Assembly (NCBI RefSeq): GCF_018986915.1 | Contig: NZ_CP076723.1 | Location: 558,001-622,000, forward strand | Direction: 5' to 3' | DNA: 64,000 bases | DNA from: Geomonas oryzisoli | Lineage (GTDB): Bacteria > Desulfobacterota > Desulfuromonadia > Geobacterales > Geobacteraceae | Translations under genes and position numbers: made by a program | Shown: one piece after another, positions 1 to 11,891 of the stretch | Numbering within the stretch: the first letter of the stretch is position 1 | How the letters are laid out: each line of letters begins with the position of its first letter | Notes under the pieces: generated by a model | Databases searched by the model: none | Seen by the model: only the letters and a program-made list of their open reading frames with translations | What the model was told of the DNA's origin: nothing

Positions 1-1
1 G

Positions 2-103
2 CACGGCAACGGCAACGAGCCCAAGGGGATCCGCCTGGCGCTGCCGCTTTTGAAGGGGACGGGGGTGCACCTGCTGCCGCTTGCGGCGGCCTTCGGCGAC
101 TGA
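2..103 (+). CDS. C-terminal end of an unidentified protein (partial)
   Basis: An open frame enters from the left edge and ends at the TGA at 101-103. It encodes 33 residues ending in LLPLAAAFGD. The fragment is too short to assign to a family; it is Gly, Leu and Ala rich and shows no catalytic motif. Codon use is GC-rich like the rest of the window, so it is probably the real 3' end of the preceding gene. The NlpC/P60 gene starts about 100 bases later on the same strand. Confidence 0.5.
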   Translation, partial: HGNGNEPKGIRLALPLLKGTGVHLLPLAAAFGD

Positions 104-201
104 TCGCGGCCCCGCCCGCGCACAACCTGCGGCACCCGCCGCTTTCCCGCCGGCCGGGCTTTTGCCAAGCCGCTCCCGCCGGTCCTGTCACGAGGTAGGT
201 C

Positions 202-1068
202 ATGAAGACACTTCTGCTCGCAGTGATGGCCCTGCTCCTTGCCGTACCACCGTTCTCCGTTCGCAGCTCCTCTGCCGCCCCCCAAAAGCGCGCCGTGGCC
301 CTCTCCTTCGCCCCGGTTCTCAATACCCCCGACTTCGCCGGCAGTTTCAGCGGCAAGGTGGCGCTCGATCCCTGCCGCGGCGTGCGCCCCATCGAGTTCA
401 TCGCCCTGCCGGGCACCCTGTTCACCGTGGAGGGGGAGCTCGAGAAGAACGGCGTCAAGGTGCTGCGCGTCACCACCGGCGATTATCCCTATCCTTCCAA
501 AACCGGGTTGTACGTCGACGCCCGCTTCGTTGAGGCTGCCGGTAGCCAGGCCACCGAGCGCCCGCGCCACCTCCCGGAGCTCCCGGAGATCCAGAAACGA
601 CTTTTGGCGGCGCTGGGCAAGCCGTACGTGTGGGGCGGCAATGTGAAAGACGGCGTTTCGCTGCTGCGCAGGTACTACCCGCAGGGGGATCCCCTGGCCG
701 GGGTGGACTGCTCCGGGCTCCTCTACCAGGCGACCGACGGCTTCACGCCCAGGAACACCTCGACGCTCACCGGTTACGGGCGGGCGGTCCCGGTGGCGGG
801 GCTCTCCGCCGAGGCGATCGCGCGCAAGCTCGAGCCTTTGGATCTACTGGTCTGGAACGGGCACGTGATGGTGGTGCTCGATGACGATTCCATCATCGAA
901 AGCAGGATGGGGTGCGGCGGGAAGCCCGGCGGGGTGATGATGACCCCGAAACTCGAGCTGCTCAGGCAGATCATGAAAACGAGAAAGCCCGCGGACAGCT
1001 TCCCCAAGGGGAGCGCCGGGGCCGGGGCTTTCGTGGTGCGGAGATGGTTTCCGGACGGGGGGAGATGA
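202..1068 (+). CDS. Secreted NlpC/P60-family cell wall peptidase
   Basis: Predicted 288-residue exported cysteine peptidase of the NlpC/P60 superfamily, which cleaves peptide stems of peptidoglycan. Residues 1-25 form a signal peptide (MKTLLLAVMALLLA core). Residues 30-120 look like an SH3-type lead-in. The catalytic domain begins near 135 with the family pattern YVWGG (142-146), the nucleophile Cys170 in VDCSGL, and His221 in WNGHVMVV. The start is set by GAGGTAGG about 4 bases before the ATG. It is convergent with the next gene, with only 6 bases between the stops. The substrate is inferred from the family. Confidence 0.85.
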   Translation: MKTLLLAVMALLLAVPPFSVRSSSAAPQKRAVALSFAPVLNTPDFAGSFSGKVALDPCRGVRPIEFIALPGTLFTVEGELEKNGVKVLRVTTGDYPYPSKTGLYVDARFVEAAGSQATERPRHLPELPEIQKRLLAALGKPYVWGGNVKDGVSLLRRYYPQGDPLAGVDCSGLLYQATDGFTPRNTSTLTGYGRAVPVAGLSAEAIARKLEPLDLLVWNGHVMVVLDDDSIIESRMGCGGKPGGVMMTPKLELLRQIMKTRKPADSFPKGSAGAGAFVVRRWFPDGGR

Positions 1069-1074
1069 GGCGCC

Positions 1075-2112
1075 CTAGGCCTGGGCGCGCACGAGGGTGA
1101 GGTTGGGGCGCTTCGGGGGCGCTTCGCCGGGCGGTACCTCGCCGAGGACCTCTTCGGAAGAGGGGAGGGGGCCTGCCGGCACCACCTCGAGGAAGACCTC
1201 CACGATGCCGGGGTCGAGCGCCTCGCCGCTCATGGAACGCACCATCTCCCGGGCCTCCCCCTCGGGGAACCTGGCGCGGTAGGAGCGGTCCGTGGTGAGC
1301 GCGTCGTAGACATCGGCGACCGCGACGATGCGTGCTTCCAGCGGAATCGCCTCGCCCTTGAGCCCCAGGGGATAGCCGGTCCCGTCGTACTTCTCGTGAT
1401 GGTGGCGGATGATGTTCTTGGCGAGCTCCGAAAGCCTCGCCTTTTCCGCCAGGTCCGCACCCCAGTCGGTGTGCAGCTTCATGGTCCTGAACTCATCCTC
1501 GTTGAGCCGGCTGCTGCCGTTCAGGATCAGTTCCGAAATGCCGATCTTGCCGCAGTCGTGCAGCCAGCTGCCGTACTTGATCTGGCGCAGGGTATCCTTG
1601 GAGAGCCCCATCGCTTCGGCGATCAGCAGGGCATAGACCGCCACCCGGTCGCAGTGCCCTTTGGTGTTGGGGTCCTTGAGCTCGATGGTCTGGGCCAGGG
1701 AACGCAGCACCGCCTCGTCCTCCCGCCTCATGGACTGCACGATCCGGTAGCGCCTGAGTCCTTCCTGTACCACGTCCAGGATTTCCTGTGATTTCCACGG
1801 TTTCAGCAGGTAGCGAAACACCTCTGAGTTGTTGATGGCGGCCAGCGCCGTGGCGAGGTCGACGTAGGCGGAGATGAGGACCTTGACGGTGTCCGGGGAT
1901 ACCCGGCGCAGTTCGGTGAGAAAGTCGAGCCCGGACATCCCCGGCATCCGGTTGTCCGAGACCACCACCGCGATTTCGTGATGCCTGAACAGCTCCAGGG
2001 CTTCAGCGGCGTTGGTGGCGGTGAGCAGGTCGATGCCGTGCGACCGGAACAGGTCCACGGAGGTTTCCAAGATCAGCTTGTTGTCATCCACGAACAGAAC
2101 TTCAGCCGCCAT
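1075..2112 (-). CDS. HD-GYP response regulator (RpfG type)
   Basis: 345-residue cytoplasmic response regulator. An N-terminal receiver has phosphoacceptor Asp53 in VVSDNRMPG and Lys104. An HD-GYP domain follows, with the HD pair at 185-186 (WLHDCGKIG) and the GYP signature at 244-248 (GTGYP). The HHHEKYDGTGYP stretch is intact, so c-di-GMP phosphodiesterase activity is likely from family knowledge. No partner kinase lies next to it. A ribosome site GAGGGG precedes the ATG by 7 bases, and a sigma-70-like promoter lies about 80 bases upstream. Confidence 0.9.
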   Translation of the reverse strand: MAAEVLFVDDNKLILETSVDLFRSHGIDLLTATNAAEALELFRHHEIAVVVSDNRMPGMSGLDFLTELRRVSPDTVKVLISAYVDLATALAAINNSEVFRYLLKPWKSQEILDVVQEGLRRYRIVQSMRREDEAVLRSLAQTIELKDPNTKGHCDRVAVYALLIAEAMGLSKDTLRQIKYGSWLHDCGKIGISELILNGSSRLNEDEFRTMKLHTDWGADLAEKARLSELAKNIIRHHHEKYDGTGYPLGLKGEAIPLEARIVAVADVYDALTTDRSYRARFPEGEAREMVRSMSGEALDPGIVEVFLEVVPAGPLPSSEEVLGEVPPGEAPPKRPNLTLVRAQA

Positions 2113-2198
2113 TGATATTCCCCTCGATCATCACGCATTGCATCATAAAAGGTTGCACCGGCAGACCGTGCCGCCGGAGCGGCTCGGACGCGGGTTGC

Positions 2199-2227
2199 AT
2201 GGTATTCCTTCATGAATAAGTTGTCAA
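2199..2227 (-). promoter_or_regulatory. Sigma-70-type promoter for the HD-GYP gene
   Basis: On the minus strand TTGACA (2222-2227) is followed by a 17-base spacer and TACCAT (2199-2204). The -35 box is perfect and the -10 box matches 4 of 6. The predicted start near 2192 leaves a leader of about 80 bases before the ATG at 2112. Confidence 0.5.
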
Positions 2228-2272
2228 TTCTAATGTTGGGGTAAAGTCGCGGACGGCGGCGATTAATGCCGT

Positions 2273-3679
2273 TTATTCGGCGCAGCAGGAGAGCTGGGTC
2301 AGGTCGCGGTTGAAGGCCTGGGCGCACAGGCGCAGCCCTTCGCCCATGGAGGGGTAGACGTGCAGCGTGTCGGCGAGCTCGGCCACGGTCATCCGGCAGC
2401 GGATGGCGAGGGCAGCCTCGTTGATGATGTCGGCGCCGCGATGCAGGCAGAGGTGGACGCCGAGGATGCGGTCGGTGACGCGGTCGGCGACGATCTTGAC
2501 CGCACCGTCCAGCGCCCCGGTGACATGAGCCTTGGGGATGGCGGAGGCGGGTATGGTCTGGCTCTCCACGTCGAAACCTGCCTGCCGGGCCGCTTCCTCG
2601 CCGTAGCCCACCATGGCCACCTCGGGGTCGGTGAAGATCGCCATGGGGAGGCTCTGGTAGTCAAGCTCGCAGTGGCATCCGGTCTGCAGCATGTTGTCCA
2701 CGGCGGCGATCCCCTCGCGGGCCCCCACCGTGGCGATCTGCATGCCTCCGGTGACGTCGCCGGCCGCCCATATCCCGGGCGCCGTGGTGCGCATCTCGCT
2801 GTCCACCTTGATGAAGCCGCGCGGGTCCAGTTCCACCCCGGCCTGCTCCAGCCCGATCCCTTCGGTGGCGGGGGCGGTACCTACCGCCAGAAGCAATTGC
2901 TGTGAGCGGAACTCGCGCGGCTCGCCGTCGATCAGCGCCTCGACCCGCACGCCTGCGCCGTCGCGCGCCACCGAGCAGATGGCGGCACCCACCACGACCT
3001 TCATCCCTTCCGCCTCAAGCGCCTTTTGCAGCGCCAGCGCCGGCTCCGGTTCCACTGCGGGAAGCACGCGCGCGCCGTGTTCCAGGACGGTTACCGGGAC
3101 CCCGAGCCTGTGGAACATCTGCCCCAGCTCCAGGGCGATGACGCCGCCCCCGACGACGGTGAGGGACTCCGGCAGGGTCTTCAGTAGAAGCGCACTCTTG
3201 CTGGTCAGGTACGGGGTGTGTTCCAGCCCTGGGATCTTGGGGACGCGGGGGTGCCCGCCGGTGGCGATCAGGATGCGGTCGCTTTCAATGATCCGGTCCT
3301 CCACCTGCACCGTGCCGGGGGCGACGAAGACCGCCTTCCCCTTGATGACGGAGAGTTCCGGGAGCTGCGCCAGCACGTCCAGGTATTTCTTCTGTCTTAG
3401 TTCCTGCACCACCGCGAACTTGTGCCCGTCGAGTGTGGGGAAGTCGACGCCGTCGCGCCTCACCCCGAGCCCCAGCCGCTCGCCCAACTCCGCCTCGTGC
3501 CGGAACAGGGCGCAGTGGATCAGGGTCTTGGACGGGATGCAGCCCCAGTTGATGCAGGTGCCGCCCAGCACGCTGCGCTCGATCATGATGGAGCGGGCAC
3601 CCCGTTCCTTGGCCCTGAGAGCCGCCGCGAAGGCGGTGGACCCCGATCCTAATATGACGATTTCACCGGTCGTACTCAT
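2273..3679 (-). CDS. merA: Mercuric reductase-like flavoprotein disulfide reductase (MerA core)
   Basis: 468-residue class I pyridine nucleotide-disulfide oxidoreductase. The N-terminal FAD site is ILGSGSTAFAAALRA, followed by the redox pair GGTCINWGCIPSK. An NAD(P)H-binding motif VVGGGVIALELG sits mid-protein. The C-terminus ends LSCCAE, the vicinal Cys pair that passes Hg(II) to the active site in MerA and separates it from lipoamide dehydrogenase. The N-terminal heavy-metal-binding domain of Tn501 MerA is absent. No merR, merT or merP is adjacent. The ATG at 3679 is preferred over GTG at 3688 because AAGGGG lies 9 bases upstream. Hg(II) reduction is inferred from the CC tail. Confidence 0.8.
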   Translation of the reverse strand: MSTTGEIVILGSGSTAFAAALRAKERGARSIMIERSVLGGTCINWGCIPSKTLIHCALFRHEAELGERLGLGVRRDGVDFPTLDGHKFAVVQELRQKKYLDVLAQLPELSVIKGKAVFVAPGTVQVEDRIIESDRILIATGGHPRVPKIPGLEHTPYLTSKSALLLKTLPESLTVVGGGVIALELGQMFHRLGVPVTVLEHGARVLPAVEPEPALALQKALEAEGMKVVVGAAICSVARDGAGVRVEALIDGEPREFRSQQLLLAVGTAPATEGIGLEQAGVELDPRGFIKVDSEMRTTAPGIWAAGDVTGGMQIATVGAREGIAAVDNMLQTGCHCELDYQSLPMAIFTDPEVAMVGYGEEAARQAGFDVESQTIPASAIPKAHVTGALDGAVKIVADRVTDRILGVHLCLHRGADIINEAALAIRCRMTVAELADTLHVYPSMGEGLRLCAQAFNRDLTQLSCCAE

Positions 3680-3854
3680 GTGAATCACCCCTTCGCTAAG
3701 TTTACCGTTCCGGGGGCGGCGGGTAAACAGAAGAATTCACCGGATTTTCCCCCGCACCCTCCTCGGCACCCCTCCGGCGTCCCCCGCGCCGCGCGCATTA
3801 TTCCCACTGTTGTTAGCCGCTTGCACTATCGAATTAAAGAACTGTCTCCAACTC

Positions 3855-3960
3855 TCCCCCTCCCTTGACGGGAGGGGGCAGGGGGGTGGGTGGACTTGCC
3901 ATTAGCACCAATGTGGCACCTGCCCCCACCCCCTAACCCCCTCCCGCGAGGGGAGGGGGC
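3855..3960. repeat. GC-rich double-hairpin intergenic repeat
   Basis: Two hairpins of the same type flank a linker. The first is CCCCCTCCC (3856-3864) pairing with GGGAGGGGG (3870-3878). The second is CCCCCTCCC (3937-3945) pairing with GGGAGGGGG (3951-3959). The linker carries CAGGGGGGTGGG and later CCCACCCCCT, so the whole unit can also fold on itself. A related single hairpin occurs at 58589-58610. It resembles widespread intergenic palindromes and has no coding role. Confidence 0.6.
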
Positions 3961-4004
3961 TTTGGACAGCGCCGGGTTTTTACCGGTTTTGCGGGTGATA
4001 TTCC

Positions 4005-4032
4005 TTGACAGCGCCGTGCGCGCTGTTGTAAT
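4005..4032 (+). promoter_or_regulatory. Sigma-70-type promoter for glyQS
   Basis: TTGACA (4005-4010), a 16-base spacer, and TGTAAT (4027-4032, 5 of 6 matches). The predicted start near 4039 lies about 83 bases before glyQ. Confidence 0.55.
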
Positions 4033-4121
4033 CTGGCGAGCCTAACTGTTTGGATACAGTAAACTTTTTTATCCCAAAAGCTGCACCACTTGAAATATAC
4101 GATTTGATCGGAGGCGGCGTG

Positions 4122-4996
<875 letters not shown>

Positions 4997-4997
<1 letters not shown>

Positions 4998-7060
4998 TGG
5001 CTAAGGATCTTTTCCTTGAGATAGGTTGCGAGGAGATTCCGGCCGGCTTCGTCCCCAAGGCGATGGCCGACATGGAAGCCCTCATGAAGCGCGAGCTGGA
5101 GACGGCCCGCATCGAATTCGGCGAGATCGTGACCCTGGGCACACCGCGCCGCCTGGTGCTGGCGGTGAAAGGGATGGCGGAGCGCCAGCCCGACGCGGAA
5201 CTGACCGCGATGGGGCCGGCCAAAAGCGCCGCCTACGACGCCGACGGCAACCCGACCAAGGCCGCCCAGGGCTTCGCCCGCGGCCAGGGCGTGGACGTGG
5301 CCGACCTGAAGGTGGTCATGACCCCCAAGGGTGAGTACCTGGCCGCCGTGAAGAGCGAGATCGGGCGCGACACCGCCGAACTCCTCCCCGAGATGCTGCC
5401 GCGCCTGATCGGCAACATCCCCTTCAAGAAGTCCATGCGCTGGGCCGACTTCGATGTCCGCTTCGCCCGCCCGATCCACTGGATCGTGGCGCTCTACGGC
5501 GGCACCGTGGTTCCCTTCGCCTTCGGCAACATCGAAAGCGGTTCCGCCTCGCGCGGCCACCGCTTCATGGCCAACACCACCTTCCCGGTGCGGGATCTCT
5601 CCCACTACCTGGAGGAGTGCGAGCGCCACTTCGTGATCCCGGATCCGGAAAAGAGAAAGGCCATCATCCGCCAGGAGATCGACCGGGTTGCGCGCCAGGC
5701 CAAGGGTAACGTGCTCCCCGACGAGGCGCTCCTCGAGCAGGTTTCCTTCCTGGTCGAGTACCCCTCCGCGGTGCACGGCACCTTCTCGCCGGACTTCCTG
5801 GTGGTGCCGCGCGAGGTCCTGATCACCTCGATGCGCGAGCACCAGCGCTATTTCTCCCTGGTGGACGACCAGGGGAAACTGCTGCCGGGCTTCATCACCA
5901 TCAACAACACCCTGACCGAGGACCCGCAGGTGGTGGTCAAAGGAAACGAGCGCGTGCTCCGCGCCCGCCTCTCCGACGCCCGCTTCTTCTTCGACGAGGA
6001 CCACAAGGTGAAGCTCGAGTCCCGCGTGGAGAGCCTCAAAAGCGTGGTCTACCAGGCGAAGCTCGGCACCTCCTACGAGAAGATGGAGCGCTTCCGCGAG
6101 CTCGCCAAGGGGCTCGCGCAGCGCCACAACCCGGCGGTGGTCGACAAGGCCGCCCGCGCCGCCACACTGTGCAAGGCGGACCTCGTCTCCGGCATGGTAG
6201 GCGAATTCCCCGAGGTACAGGGGATCATGGGGCGCGAGTACGCCCTGCATGACGGCGAGGATGCCGCGGTCGCCAACGCCATCGCCGAGCACTACCTGCC
6301 GACCCAGGCCGGCGGCGAGCTCCCGGCTTCCGACATCGGCGCGTTCGTCTCGCTGGCGGACAAGACCGACACCATCTGCGGCTGCTTCAGCGTGGGGCTC
6401 ATCCCCACCGGCTCCGCCGACCCCTACGCCCTGCGCCGCTCGGCTCTGGGGATCATCAACATCATCCTCGACAAAGGGTACCGCGAGCCGATCTCCGGCT
6501 TGGTCAAGGCTTCCCTGCAGCTTTTGGCCGCCAAGGCGACCCGCCCCGTCGACGACGTCTACAAGGACGTCATCGAGTTCTTCCGCGGCCGTTTCGTGAA
6601 CCTGATGGCGGATCGCTACCCCTCCGACGTGGTGGACGCCGTGGTCTCGGTCTCCTTCGACGACCTGGTCGAGGCTGCCGCCAAGATCCAGGCGCTCGCC
6701 GAGTTCAGAAAGCGTGACGACTTCGCTGCCCTGGCAGGCGCCTTCAAGCGCGTGGGGAACATCGTCAAGGAAGGGGTGGACACCCCGGTTGCCACCGCAC
6801 TCTTCCAGGAGCCGGCAGAAGGGGCACTCTACGAGGCGCAGCAGCAGGTGAAAAAGAAGGTGGACGCGGCTCTCTCCGGCGCCGACTACCTGGCCGCCCT
6901 CACCGAGATCGCCACCCTGAAGACCACCGTCGACGCCTTCTTCGACAAGGTCATGGTCATGGCGGAGGACGAGAAGGTGCGTCAGAACCGCCTGGCGCTT
7001 TTGACCTCCATCGCAAGGCTCTTCGGGAGCCTCGCTGATTTCGCGAGGTTGTCGGCATGA
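4997..7060 (+). CDS. glyS: Glycyl-tRNA synthetase beta subunit
   Basis: 687-residue beta subunit of glycyl-tRNA synthetase, beginning MAKDLFLEIGCEEIPAGF, the typical GlyS start. The N-terminal part is the tRNA-binding region. An HD-like segment lies mid-protein, and the C-terminal third contains the anticodon-binding DALR-like domain. AAAGGAGG at 4983-4990, inside the end of glyQ, drives translation. The length matches the family, and the gene has no frameshift. A rho-independent terminator follows at 7147-7187. Confidence 0.95.
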
Positions 7061-7134
7061 AAAGACTGCGACAGCTGACCCCGGGATGCAGCACCCTGGA
7101 ACAGGCCAACGCAGCAGCACAACGACTTATCTGA
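7057..7134 (+). CDS. Possible 25-residue peptide overlapping the glyS stop
   Basis: An ATG shares bases with the glyS stop (ATGA) and opens a 25-codon frame beginning MKRLRQLTPG and ending at TGA 7132-7134, just before the terminator. The overlap arrangement suggests coupled translation, but the frame is short and I recognise no homolog. It may be only the transcript tail. Confidence 0.15.
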   Translation: MKRLRQLTPGCSTLEQANAAAQRLI

Positions 7135-7146
7135 CGCTCACGTAAA

Positions 7147-7187
7147 CAGCCGTCCGGGTGCAACTCCCGGCGGCTGTTTGCCTTTTT
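7147..7187 (+). terminator. Rho-independent terminator after glyQS
   Basis: CAGCCGTCCGGG pairs with CCCGGCGGCTG across a 7-base loop (7147-7176), followed by TTTGCCTTTTT. Confidence 0.85.
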
Positions 7188-7245
7188 CGGTTTGTGTGTA
7201 TACTTTTAGCTCCAAATTTATTAAAAACGTCTAAGGAGGGTGCAC

Positions 7246-9981
<2,736 letters not shown>

Positions 9982-10028
9982 TCCGGCAGGCGGCACGGCC
10001 AAGGCGTCGCAAGGGAGCCGGAGAAGCC

Positions 10029-10057
10029 TTGACACGCTTGATGTAAACGTGTAATAG
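10029..10057 (+). promoter_or_regulatory. Strong sigma-70-type promoter for the cold shock gene
   Basis: TTGACA (10029-10034), a 17-base spacer and TAATAG (10052-10057). The predicted start near 10064 leaves a leader of about 75 bases containing a strong hairpin. Confidence 0.7.
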
Positions 10058-10083
10058 CGAAATACGCGTCAACGACGCTAACG

Positions 10084-10107
10084 GGGCGGCCGGGATACCG
10101 GCCGCCC
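10084..10107 (+). promoter_or_regulatory. Leader hairpin upstream of the cold shock gene
   Basis: GGGCGGCCGG and CCGGCCGCCC form a perfect 10-bp stem with a GATA loop. It lies between the predicted transcription start and the ribosome site (CAGGAGAAAAGG). No T-run follows, so it is more likely a leader structure than a terminator. A role in temperature control of translation is inference. Confidence 0.5.
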
Positions 10108-10137
10108 TAAACAACGAGCAGTACAGGAGAAAAGGTA

Positions 10138-10338
10138 ATGGCAAACGGTGTAGTGAAATGGTTCAACGACGCGAAGGGGTTTGGCTTCATCGAGCAGGAA
10201 AACGGCGCGGATGTTTTCGTGCACTTCTCGGCCATCCAGGGGGACGGCTTCAAATCGTTGGTCGAGGGTGACTCGGTCAGCTTTGACGTGGTCCAGGGCG
10301 CCAAGGGCCCGCAGGCCGCCAACGTGGTCAAGAACTAG
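10138..10338 (+). CDS. Cold shock protein (CspA family)
   Basis: 66-residue single cold-shock domain that binds single-stranded RNA or DNA. RNP1 is KGFGFIEQ (residues 15-22) and RNP2 is VFVHFS (residues 28-33). The short chain and the start [15 protein letters not shown] are canonical. It has its own promoter and terminator, so it is monocistronic. Bacteria usually carry several paralogs, so a cspA, B or C suffix cannot be assigned. Confidence 0.95.
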   Translation: MANGVVKWFNDAKGFGFIEQENGADVFVHFSAIQGDGFKSLVEGDSVSFDVVQGAKGPQAANVVKN

Positions 10339-10361
10339 TTTCCTTTCCTAAGCCTTGGTCC

Positions 10362-10388
10362 GGCCCCGAATCCGTTCGGGGCCTTTTT
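10362..10388 (+). terminator. Rho-independent terminator after the cold shock gene
   Basis: GGCCCCGAA pairs with TTCGGGGCC across a short loop, followed by TTTTT. Confidence 0.85.
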
Positions 10389-10421
10389 AATTTTGCCCGC
10401 CCGAGGGTGACCGGTGCCAGC

Positions 10422-10871
10422 ATGCGTATCAACGAAAAGTCGGATTCCCGCAGCATAGCCAAGAAGGAGAAGGGGACTGCTCCCAAGAGCGTCGCCGGAA
10501 CCAGCGCGCCCCTCTTTGCCGGCCGGCTCGCCGCCGTCGCCAAGTCGAGCACCGAGTATGAAGGCGAGCTGCAGCGCTTAAAGGAAGAGATCGACAAGGC
10601 GGGGGACGTCCTGGAGCAGGAGCCGACCATCGCCAACTTCAAGGTCTTCCGCGAGTTGATCGGAACCATGGCGCGCAAGGTCTCCGCCGAGGCCTACCGC
10701 ATCGAGATGCTGAGCGGCGGGGTCACCGGGCGCAGTCACGAGGTCATCGCCGTGATCGACAAGGAAGCCGATCTCCTCTATCACCTGGTGATGCGGGAGC
10801 AGAAGGACCACATCAGGATCGTGGCCCAGATCATCAAGATCAAGGGGCTGGTGGTCGACTTCCTGCTTTAG
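10422..10871 (+). CDS. YaaR-like (DUF327) protein
   Basis: 149 residues. The N-terminal third is basic and low complexity (MRINEKSDSRSIAKKEKG). Residues from about 45 on form the alpha-helical YaaR/DUF327 core, with the segment FRELIGTMARKVSAEAYR and a C-terminal IIKIKGLVVDFL. The family has no firm biochemical function. ATG 10422 is chosen because GAGGGTGA is upstream; a GTG at 10407 in the same frame is possible. It stands alone between the cold shock terminator and the binding-protein gene. Confidence 0.75.
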   Translation: MRINEKSDSRSIAKKEKGTAPKSVAGTSAPLFAGRLAAVAKSSTEYEGELQRLKEEIDKAGDVLEQEPTIANFKVFRELIGTMARKVSAEAYRIEMLSGGVTGRSHEVIAVIDKEADLLYHLVMREQKDHIRIVAQIIKIKGLVVDFLL

Positions 10872-11060
10872 CATGCACCCCGACGGCCGCCTTCACGATT
10901 CTCCTGCCGCACCTCCCCTTCCCGCTGCTATTTCCCGCATAAAGTACTTGAGATCACAGCCGAAAATCCGATAAATCTGTAGGGTTAACGGTAGTCCTTC
11001 CGCTACCGCCTCGCCTACCGCGCAGGTCCCAATTCCATTCCGTTTGACAGGAGAGCAACC

Positions 11061-11891
11061 ATGCCATCTTTCGTCAAGTCAGCATTGGCCGTCCTGGCCG
11101 TCGTTTCCACCCTTGTGTCCCCCCCGACACCCTCAGCTGCGGAAACCCTCAGGATCAACGGCACCGGTGCAGGCCTGGTGGCCCTGAGGCCGCTGGTGGC
11201 AGCGTTCGAAAAGGAAAACCGCGGCGTCGTGGTCGATATGGAGAAAAGCCTCGGGAGTTCGGCCGCCATCAAGGCGTTATCGCGCAACGCGCTGGACCTC
11301 GCCGTTTCGGGGCGTCCCCTCAAACCGGCCGAAAGCGCCGAAGGACTGGTCCAGCAGCAGTGGGGGCGTGCTCCCTTTGCCGTGCTGGCCAATCGCCAGG
11401 TGCGGGTAACCGGGGTGAGCTTGAACGAGCTGGCGGGAATGTACGGCACGAGCAGCGCCAGGTGGCCCGGCGGCGAGCTGGTCCGGGTGGTGCTGCGCCC
11501 CAACGAAGACGTGGACACCAAGCTCACCCGCTCCATGTCGCCGGAGATGGACCGCGGGATGAGTGCCGCCCAGACGCGCAAGGACATGCTGCTGGGGATC
11601 ACCGACGACGAAGCCTTCGAACTCGTCAAGAAGACGGAAGGGGCAGTGGCGGTGATGGCGCTGTCGCTGCCGCTTTCCCAGCCCAACGCGGTCGCGGTCC
11701 TGAAGCTCGGCGGGGTTCAGCCGAGTGTGGCCAACGTCGCTTCGGGCAAGTACCGCTTTGTGAAGGAGATGCACCTGGTGACCAGGAAGGACGCTTCCTC
11801 CACGGTTGCCAGATTCATCAAGTTCCTGGACTCCAAAAAGGGCCGTGCCATCGCGGCGAAGCACGGCGTGCTCGTCACCGGGGTTAAATGA
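11061..11891 (+). CDS. PstS-like periplasmic binding protein
   Basis: 276 residues. A signal peptide (to about residue 29, ending PSAAE) precedes a type II periplasmic binding fold of the phosphate-binding kind: TLRINGTGAGL at the start, a phosphate-loop-like SLGSSAAIKAL, and AVSGRP mid-domain. No pst permease or ATPase genes follow. Its stop overlaps the ATG of the membrane GGDEF-EAL gene (ATGA), so the protein probably presents a ligand to that sensor rather than to a transporter. The ligand is unknown; an oxyanion is a guess from the fold. Confidence 0.75.
   Translation: MPSFVKSALAVLAVVSTLVSPPTPSAAETLRINGTGAGLVALRPLVAAFEKENRGVVVDMEKSLGSSAAIKALSRNALDLAVSGRPLKPAESAEGLVQQQWGRAPFAVLANRQVRVTGVSLNELAGMYGTSSARWPGGELVRVVLRPNEDVDTKLTRSMSPEMDRGMSAAQTRKDMLLGITDDEAFELVKKTEGAVAVMALSLPLSQPNAVAVLKLGGVQPSVANVASGKYRFVKEMHLVTRKDASSTVARFIKFLDSKKGRAIAAKHGVLVTGVK

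Larger units (their letters stand above)
3680..4121. other. Non-coding stretch between merA-like gene and glyQ
   Basis: No credible gene is present. The region holds a GC-rich hairpin repeat (3855-3960) and the glyQ promoter (4005-4032). A short dyad ACTGT...ACAGT follows the predicted transcription start at about 4046-4061. The reading frame that spans this region on the minus strand is the reverse shadow of glyQ. Confidence 0.6.

Noticed and set aside
3640-3690. GTG at 3688 as start of the MerA-like gene
   Set aside because: It would add three residues and has no properly spaced ribosome site, whereas AAGGGG lies 9 bases from ATG 3679.
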